Positions 57,259 through 64,000 of a stretch of DNA of 64,000 nt are shown in pieces. The notes under the pieces are model-generated. The model did no database searches and was not told the origin of the DNA. It saw only the letters and a list, made by a program, of their open reading frames with translations. This DNA comes from Megalobrama amblycephala (lineage: Eukaryota; Chordata; Actinopteri; Cypriniformes; Xenocyprididae). Both the position numbers and the translations under genes were made by a program. The stretch spans positions 10,137,015 through 10,201,014 of the forward strand of contig NC_063050.1 of NCBI RefSeq assembly GCF_018812025.1, read 5' to 3'. The stretch's first letter is position 1. Every line of letters starts with the position of its first letter.

Positions 57259-58850
57259 TTAAAGGTGCCCTCGAATGAAAAATTGAATTTATCTTGGCAT
57301 AGTTAAATAACAACAGTTCAGTACATGGAAATGACATACAGTGAGTCTCAAACTCCATTGTTTCCTCCTTTTTATATAAATCTCATTTGTTTAAAAGACC
57401 TCCGAAGAACAGGCGAATCTCAACATAACACTGACTGTTTCGTAACAGTCGGGGTGTACGCCCCCAATATTTGCATATGCCAGCCCACGTTTCCAAAATT
57501 ATAAAAGGCATTAGACAAGGGCAGCCAGTATTAACGTCTGGATGTGCACAACCAAATCATCAGACTAGGTAAGCAAGCAAGAACAATAGCGAAAAATGGC
57601 AGATGGAGCAATAATAACTGACATGATCCATGATAACATGATATTTTTAGTGATATTTGTAAATTGTCTTTCTAAATGTTTCATTAGCATGTTGCTAATG
57701 TACTGTTAAATGTGGTTAAAGTTACCATAGGTTATTACTGTATTCACGGAGACAAGAGAGCCGTCGCTATTTTCATTTTTAAACACTTGCAGTCTGTACA
57801 CTCTAAAAAATGCTGGGTTGTTTTTTCAACCCAACCGCTGGGTTGAGACTGCTGGGTAAGGACGCTGGGTTAAGTCAACCCAATTTTGGGTTGAAGATCC
57901 CTTTTATTCATAACCCAGCAGTGCTGGAGAGCATGCACGTCATGTTAACAGCACTGAGGACTCCGGTGCGAGAAGCCGCCATTTTCTCCGCGTCTTCGGT
58001 TGGAATCAAGTGAAAGACGGTTTATGGTAAGTAAAGATAAATAATTAAAGATATTTTCACTTATTTCTGTCCAAAAGTATTTCGAGATGTATTTGAAGGC
58101 GAAAAAAGTCAGAAAAGAACTTAGATGGAAATTTTCGCGGTTTTTGCCTCATTCGCCTCATGTCTCAACGGCCTCATTTATTCAGTCAAAGAGACGTTTT
58201 TAAATATAGTGGTCTTCTTGTGTCATATTTACAAGTTTCTTGACGTTTGTTAATGGAAGGTTATCAACAGATTCACGTTTTAATTCATTATTTAACTTTA
58301 ATCTTCGCGGTTAACCCGAATGTAATGACCTAGTTTTCCTTAAGGAAATGAAACTACGATATGTGGTAAAGGTTGGTTTATTTTGATGATATTGAAGCGA
58401 TAATTGTTCAAATGAATGTTTTGCATGTAATATTTCTGACTTGTTGCACTTTGTTTGTTCATTTGGACCACACCAGGAGTAACCGACAGACGACTGCTGC
58501 GCGATCTTCTCGGCTAACGTTAACGTACAGAAGGAGAGAGGGAAAGACGATTTATGGTAAGTAATTTAAAATTCCATGTCATTATCAGTTGTTTTTTGAT
58601 AAAAACATGTTTGATTTTGTAGATCAAACCAGAGACCTAGGAGTGCTCCATTCTTTTGAGTTTATGTGAGTTTACTGTTAGAAAATCAACGTTTCTGTTG
58701 TCTACTGCCTGTTTAACGTTAATTAAAATGTTTATGCAACAACAGTATGACTTCTTGACATTTTTTTAAATAATTGATGTCCGTGTTGGTCATTGCAGAA
58801 CTCAAACCAACTGTGGAGAGGAGCCCTTCTCCTTGGTCTTCCTTTCTTAA

Positions 58851-59300
58851 AGGAATAGTGCACACAAAAATAAAAATTGTCACCATTTACCCAACCTCAT
58901 GTCTTTCCAAACCCATAAGACTTTTGTCCATCTATGGAACACAAATGAAGATACTTTTAATATTCTCATCTTTTTTATTTATTTATTTTTATCCATTTAG
59001 TCTACATAATCAGTATTTTTAAGCTTCAAAAATGCAAAGTTATTGTAGTAGTCCATACCAATATTTATATGTGAATACAATTCTAAATTATATCTGTTCA
59101 TATCATGTAAAGCAATCATGTCTGTTCAGAAAATTCAAAAATGTTGGACTCCCAGACTTGCAATGGATGGACAAACAATTGAGAGAATATTAAAAATATC
59201 TTCATTTGTGCTTCAAAGATTAGCAAATGTCTTATGGTTTTGGAACGACATGAGGAAGGGTAAATTATGACAGTTTTCTTTTTTTGGGTGAACTAATACT
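58851..59300. mobile_element. TTAA-flanked MITE
   Basis: Ends AGGAATAGTGCACACAAAAA and, at the right, the complement of AGTATTAGTTCACCC. TTAA lies on both sides (58847-58850 and 59301-59304). Confidence 0.7.
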
Positions 59301-59422
59301 TTAAAGAGGAGCCCTCCAAGTTCATCAAAATGTGTGAGGTATGTCATGTCTGTTTTAATACTTCAAGAAAAAAGTAGTTATTTATTTTTTAAAAAAGATT
59401 TTTTTGACATGTTAACTGTTAA

Positions 59423-60212
59423 AGGGTTAGTTCACACAAAAATGAAATGAATGTAATTTATTACTTACCCTCATGTCGTTCTACACCCATAAGACCTTCG
59501 TTCATCTTCAGAACACAAATGAAGATATTTTAGTTGAAATCCGATGGCTCAGTGAGGCCTCTATAGCCAGCAATGACATTTCCTCTCTCAAGATCCATTA
59601 ATGTACTAAAAACATATTTAAATCAGTTCATGTGAGTACAGTGGTTCAATATTAATATTATAAAGCCACAAGAATATTTTTGGTGTGCCAAAAAAAAAAC
59701 AAAATAACGACTTATATACTGATGGCTGATTTCAAAACACTGCTTCAGGAAGCATCGGAGCATAATGAATCAGCGTGTTGAATCATGATTCGGATCGCGT
59801 GTCAAACCGCCAAACTGCTGAAATCACGTGACTTTGGCGCTCCAAACCGCTGATTCAACACAAAAGATTCATAATGCTCCGAAGCTTCATGAAGCAGTGT
59901 TTTGAAATCCGCCATCACTAAATAATTCGTTATTTTGTTTTTTTTTTGGCGTACCAAAAATATTCTCGTCGCTTTATAATATTAATATTGAACCACTGTA
60001 CTCACATTAACTGATTTAAACATGTTTTTAGTACATTAATGGATCTTGAGAGAGGAAATGTCATTGCTGGCTATGCAGGCCTCACTGAGCCATCGGATTT
60101 CAACTGAAATCTTAATTTGCGTTCTGAAGATTAACGAAGGTCTTACGGGTGTGAAATGGCATGAGGGTGAGTAATTAATGACATTATTTTCATTTTTGGG
60201 TGAACTAACTCT
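59423..60212. mobile_element. TTAA-flanked MITE
   Basis: Ends AGGGTTAGTTCACAC and the complement of AGAGTTAGTTCACCC. TTAA lies on both sides (59419-59422 and 60213-60216). Same family as 36007-36538, longer inside. Tail-to-tail similarity to that copy includes CAAGATCCATTAATGTAC-type words. Confidence 0.8.
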
Positions 60213-60685
60213 TTAAGCTTCATAATGACAGAAAAAACATCTCGCAGGACTCCACACTACATGCTGTGGGAGCCACTGGCCCCTTAAATGAAGACATTGT
60301 GGCAAAAACATGGTTTTTGAATAGGGCTGGACAGTTAACGATATCATGTCAAGATCACAATTAAATTTATGGCTAAAAAAGTAAGCTCTGGACATTTTTA
60401 CTGTATATGGATTAATCTAATCCATCTGCAGTCTCACTGTATGAGGACAATCCACTTGAACTTCATCTCCAGAGCTGCTCTTGAGTCCCTTCACAATGAT
60501 GTGGATGCACCTGTCTGAAAATTATTCAGTTTTAACCATCAAATGTTTCAGGAATTTGTTTTGTGTTCCCTAGTAATTTTCTTTTTTCTCTTTTTAATCA
60601 ACTATCAACAGGTGGTGACAAGGATGAATACTGGTCAAAAAAGAGAATAACCTTCTCCAACGAAGATCACTGATGTGACCGTGCT

Positions 60686-60846
60686 TTTAAAGGAGAAGAT
60701 TGTCCTGGACAATTTAAAGGATGTTGCATGCCTTTGCTGTGCTGATTGAGCTGCTTCATGACTGGACATCAGTTATCCTAAGGAGGTCATGAAAATTGGC
60801 CATGATGCGTGTTCTGTATATATTCATGGACTCAACGAACTTTTAG
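60686..60846 (+). pseudogene. Coding-like remnant (possible captured host fragment)
   Basis: Readable pieces in shifted frames: KEKIVLDNLKDV, then ISYPKEVMKIGHDACSVYI. They resemble the C-terminus of fish SAM-domain (SAMD3-like) proteins in general feel, but this is from memory of wording only and is weak. At least one frameshift. Confidence 0.2.
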
Positions 60847-61983
60847 CATATAATCTGACAAATCTTCAATGCTTGTTCATTGTTGTTTAGTGGAGAAATT
60901 CACACTCTCATTCAAACTCGCATTCTTTCACATAATTTTCACAAATAATTTGTGTAGTGTTTTCGTTGCCAGTGGATATTATGCAAAAAAAAAGTCTTAT
61001 TTGGTCTTAAATGCCAGTTCTATTCATCAGTGTTCACTGAAATGTGAAAAACAATTTAATTTATCTGTACAAATTGTGGCTGTTGATTTTGCAATTCTTT
61101 TCTGATTTTCATCTCACATGCATGTTGTTACTTTTGACCATGTTTGCCCTTGTCCTTGTTTTTAATACATTTTTACCTTTTGATAGTCATTCTGTGTTTA
61201 CAAGTGATTTTATAATGTCTAAGATTACTGGGTTTAATTAAAAACCCATTTGGGTTAATTAAAATACTGTAATGTAGTCATTTTACACCAAAATTTAGGT
61301 TACAAAAAACAACCCAGCATGCTGGGTTAAATATTTAACCCAACTTGCTGGGTCAAAACAACCCAGCGTTGCGTTCGTCCCTTTTTGACCCAGCGCTGGG
61401 TTGCCAAAATAACCCAAATTGGGTTGTTTTTAACCCAGCATTTTTTAGAGTGTATAATTCATAAACACAACTTCATTCTTTATAAATCTCTCCAACAGTG
61501 TGTAATGTTAGCTTTAGCCACGGAGCACTATCAAACTCATTCAAAATCAGAAGTAAACAATATAACAGTATACAATACTCACATAATCCGACGCATGCAT
61601 GACGAACACTTTGTAAAGATCCATTTTGAAGGTTATATTAGTTGTGTAAACTTTGTTAAGGCACTGTTCAAGGCAAGCGCGAGCTCTGTGGGCGTGGACC
61701 ATGGGATTTAAAGGGGCCGCAGCATAAAATCGGCGCGTTTATAATGATGCCCCAAAATAGGCAGTTAAAAAAATTAATAAAAAAAAATCTATGGGGTATT
61801 TTGATCTGAAACTTCACAGACACATTCAGGGGACACCTTAGACTTATATTACATCTTTTAAAAACATAATCTAGGGCACCTTTAAAAAAAAAAAAAAAAC
61901 ACCCCAGAAAAAAGTGCACATTCTCTCAAGGAGGAAAAAGGGCAGGTGCTCAAGCCCCCTTTTATGTCTATGTGTGCACATGC

Positions 61984-61986
<3 letters not shown>

Positions 61987-62025
<39 letters not shown>
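61987..62025. repeat. (TA)n microsatellite, right part
   Basis: About 19 TA units, the right half of the run that received the hAT-like element. Confidence 0.9.
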
Positions 62026-62028
<3 letters not shown>

Positions 62029-62040
62029 AATATATATCCC

Positions 62041-62237
62041 ATTCTAAATCCATAGGGTTTAATATCCCAAAGGTGTTCTATCGGGTTGAGGTCAGGACTC
62101 TGTACAGGCCAGTCAAGTTCCTCCACACCAAACTCACTCATCCATGTCTTTTGTGGACCTTGCATTGTGCACTGGTGCGCAGTCATGTTGGAACATGAAG
62201 GGCCATCCCCAAACTGTTCCCACAAAGTTGGAAGCAT
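62041..62237 (-). pseudogene. Tc1/mariner transposase C-terminal fragment
   Basis: On the - strand, FGVEELDWPVQSPDLNPIEH followed by LWD is the classical Tc1 C-terminal signature, with the last catalytic acidic residue region. A shifted upstream piece corresponds to the QHD-x-x-P-x-H box. Both sides are truncated. Confidence 0.75.
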
Positions 62238-62568
62238 GAAATTGAAGTTTTTTTATGAATCAGCTAGCATGCATGAATTGTTCAGCACAAGACTAGTAAT
62301 GTGCACTAAGTAAATAGAGTCGAATAGATTTTGATTTTATGCTGAATTTAAGTAGAATTTTTATATGCTATGTGAATCAGTGATTTTGTTCTCCATGTCT
62401 TTGCACCACCTGCTCGTGACACTTGTTTGCACTTCTTTATTTATTCAAATTGACAGACATTTCTTCATCTAATGAGAGAGTGAATGTGTTTGCATGAGCA
62501 GCAGTGAAGTTAAAGTGCTGGAGTTGATGATCATGAAGTTTAGAGTTGAGTGCTATTGCCAGTATTAA

Positions 62569-63284
62569 GGCCCCGATTTACTTTAAAAGGAGTTCTTTTT
62601 CGTTCTTCGTTTAGGAGTAAAACGAAGTTCGAAATGTGTGACCAGCGATATACTGTAAACGAACATCTGACGCCACCCACACTGCTGAGAGCGACGATTA
62701 GATGAATATGTAAATATGTGCCGTGCACTTTCATCTCAGTAACAAAATAAACACAACAAAAATGAGAAAAAAGCAAGCATTTATTATTAAGCATAAGAAA
62801 AGCGTTTGATCACAACAAGATGGGTATGTTAGCACAAGCTCTACAAATTAGCTCTCCAGTCACGTTGATTTATATAGCACTTTATTCAATAGATTGCTTA
62901 AAATCAAGCAGATTTACAGTATCAAATATGAAAAACAGTGTTAGTGCCTCATTTTATCAGAAGCACAACATTTTGTACTATAAAGCGGCTATCCAGTGTG
63001 TTCATGTTTTCACCCGAGGAACTCTTACCTCGAGGAACTCAAACACACGAAATGAGTCAAAGGTGCATCCCATGCGAGTGAAGGCGGAGCGTCGGCGCAC
63101 GCCTCCTATTACATTATCATCACTGACCAATGGTAGTACGAAGGTGTTTTGCAGCTGGAGCGAACTTTTCCTGAAATTTCGCTTTGGCAAGCCATTTTGA
63201 ACTTTCAAAAAGAACACAAAACAAACTTCGTTTTTGGCCTGATTTTGTTCGTTCTTTGATTTCGTTTGAAGTATATCGGGGCCT
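62569..63284. mobile_element. TTAA-flanked TIR element, GGCCCCGAT ends
   Basis: The left end GGCCCCGATTTACTTTAAA and the complement of the right end (AGGCCCCGATATACTTCAAA) are inverted repeats. TTAA lies next to each (62565-62568 and 63285-63288). 716 bp. The frames on both strands (62820-63200, 63002-63340) show no domain. Confidence 0.65.
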
Positions 63285-63288
63285 TTAA

Positions 63289-64000
63289 TGTATGCAGTGC
63301 AGTAGGCCTTCAGTCTAGTTAATGGAACGACAAATCCCACTCCCTCTTGCTACTAAATCCCCTCCTTGGTTTTCATGAATTATAACATGTTAATGTGGTT
63401 CTCTTAAAGCTTTGTGGAACAAGGATCAGTGAGTGTTAGGATATAGCTTCTGTCAGATCAGGATTTACAAAAAGGTTTAATGCAGTCTGCAGGCCTCTTA
63501 TCAACACACAAAAGAGGAAGTGAGACTTTTAGTAAAGATGATGTTGCATTTGTTCACTCAGCAGGGACTCAGTATCTGAGACAATCCTGTCTGTGAAGAA
63601 ATAAACTACGCAAGCTTTGACGCAGTCTGTCTCAATCGAGATGTTATAGGCTTATTATCATCAGTTTCCACAACAGGTGCAGCATTTGGTTAAAGTATAC
63701 ACTTATATCCATCGGGAACTGTAAGCTCTTTCAGCTGGTCTACTAAAAGCCTCAAAGGCACCAGGTCTAAAGTGAAGAGAACAAAGACGCGTTTTTTAGT
63801 TTTATTCATCCACATTCTTCACAACTTCCCATTCTTTTCTCCTCTTATTGCTAGTAAAGCAGTAAAGACTTACATCACTTCTCTTGTGGCTCATCGACTG
63901 AAAATTACAACCAAAAGCTTCACAATGCAGCATTGTATATTACATTCCAAGTTGTGTTGCGTTAAATACAGTGTGACAGTGTTTTTAGAGCAGTGAGTGC
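63289..64000. other. No gene recognised
   Basis: Intergenic to the end of the window. No element ends or supported ORF. Confidence 0.4.

Larger units (their letters stand above)
57799..61452. mobile_element. 3.65-kb TIR element, CACTCTAAAAAATGCTGGGTT ends
   Basis: Long inverted ends rich in AACCCAGC / GCTGGGTT words (57799-57920 and about 61290-61452) start with CACTCTAAAAAATGCTGGG. TA lies at both outer edges, a possible 2-bp duplication. It contains spliced-looking 5' segments ending in GTAAGT (58025 and 58558), two TTAA MITEs and a coding-like remnant at 60686-60846. Confidence 0.7.
57263..61881. mobile_element. TTAA-flanked DNA transposon (AGGTGCCCT ends) with nested insertions
   Basis: The left end AGGTGCCCTCGA is matched by the complement of the right end (AGGTGCCCTAGA), with TTAA on both sides (57259-57262 and 61882-61885). 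The TTAA site fits piggyBac or Kolobok. The native sequence is about 1 kb (57263-57798 plus 61453-61881). The rest is the inserted element at 57799-61452. Confidence 0.75.
49443..61986. mobile_element. Composite hAT-like element opened in a TA microsatellite
   Basis: The left end CAGGGACGTGCACAGACATT is matched by the complement of the right end (CAGGCATGTGCACACATAGAC). The inner similarity GGCAGGGGCTCAAG / GGCTTGAGCACCTGCCC also lies in inverted order. Both ends abut TATATATA, compatible with an 8-bp duplication but unprovable in a TA run. The total is 12.5 kb, of which most is later insertions (50181-56470 and 57263-61881). No transposase was found in the remaining core. Confidence 0.6.

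Noticed and set aside
62820..63200. 126-codon ORF and its - strand partner
   Set aside because: Inside a TTAA-flanked TIR element with complementary arms. The frame is not recognisable as protein.

Overview
The window looks like genomic DNA from a teleost fish, most probably a cyprinid. Genes are split by introns with GT-AG junctions. The repeats are typical of carp-like fish: DIRS, L2/Rex-type LINEs, Ty3/Gypsy, hAT, Tc1, and TTAA-flanked MITEs that begin AGGGTTAGTTCACCC. There are no operons, CRISPR arrays or bacterial features. Most of the sequence is transposon.

The host content is one tandem family of three related CD22/Siglec-like immunoglobulin receptors, all on the + strand. Gene A spans 2140-16023, gene B 25758-28009 and gene C 43179-48016. 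All three share a 43-bp signal exon, a V-set exon with the Siglec cysteine pattern and an F-strand arginine, a C2 exon carrying the partner cysteine, further C2 exon(s), a 73-bp transmembrane exon and small cytoplasmic exons. Gene B has an open reading frame throughout (386 codons) and a tail with an ITIM (SVYENL). Gene A has three extra, near-identical C2 exons, but its ITIM tyrosine is phenylalanine and its transmembrane-exon donor is degraded. Gene C keeps the ectodomain and membrane segment but loses the distal tail through a lost donor, a stop and a 14-bp deletion. The trio therefore suggests one inhibitory receptor and two paralogues with altered or missing signalling tails. That reading is an inference from sequence.

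Layout: 1-1972, 3' end of a DIRS element. 1973-16330, gene A, whose first intron is 10.6 kb instead of about 95 bp because it holds a LINE split by a 3.15-kb TIR transposon and by a gag-only DIRS element, then a Pro-rich repeat ORF. 16.3-24.6 kb, LTRs, LINE, MITEs and solo LTRs. 24.6-28.3 kb, duplicated 5' flank and gene B. 28.7-36.5 kb, interspersed repeats. 36.7-37.57 kb, the second copy of the duplicated flank. 37.58-43.01 kb, a Gypsy-type LTR element holding a LINE and a palindromic hAT MITE, inserted just upstream of gene C. 43.2-48.35 kb, gene C with a 2.9-kb hAT in one intron (8-bp target duplication). 49.4-62.0 kb, a nested stack of DNA elements: a hAT-like element opened in a TA microsatellite, a 6.3-kb repeat with a 1.59-kb tandem array and tRNA-like segments, and a TTAA element containing another TIR element that itself contains MITEs. 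62-64 kb, a Tc1 remnant, one more TIR element and unassigned sequence.

The most novel-looking items are the divergence of signalling capacity in the receptor trio and a phase-compatible three-exon candidate gene inside the unclassified 3.15-kb TIR transposon. A third is the tandem array with tRNA-like modules. All calls were made by reading the sequence. No database search was run.
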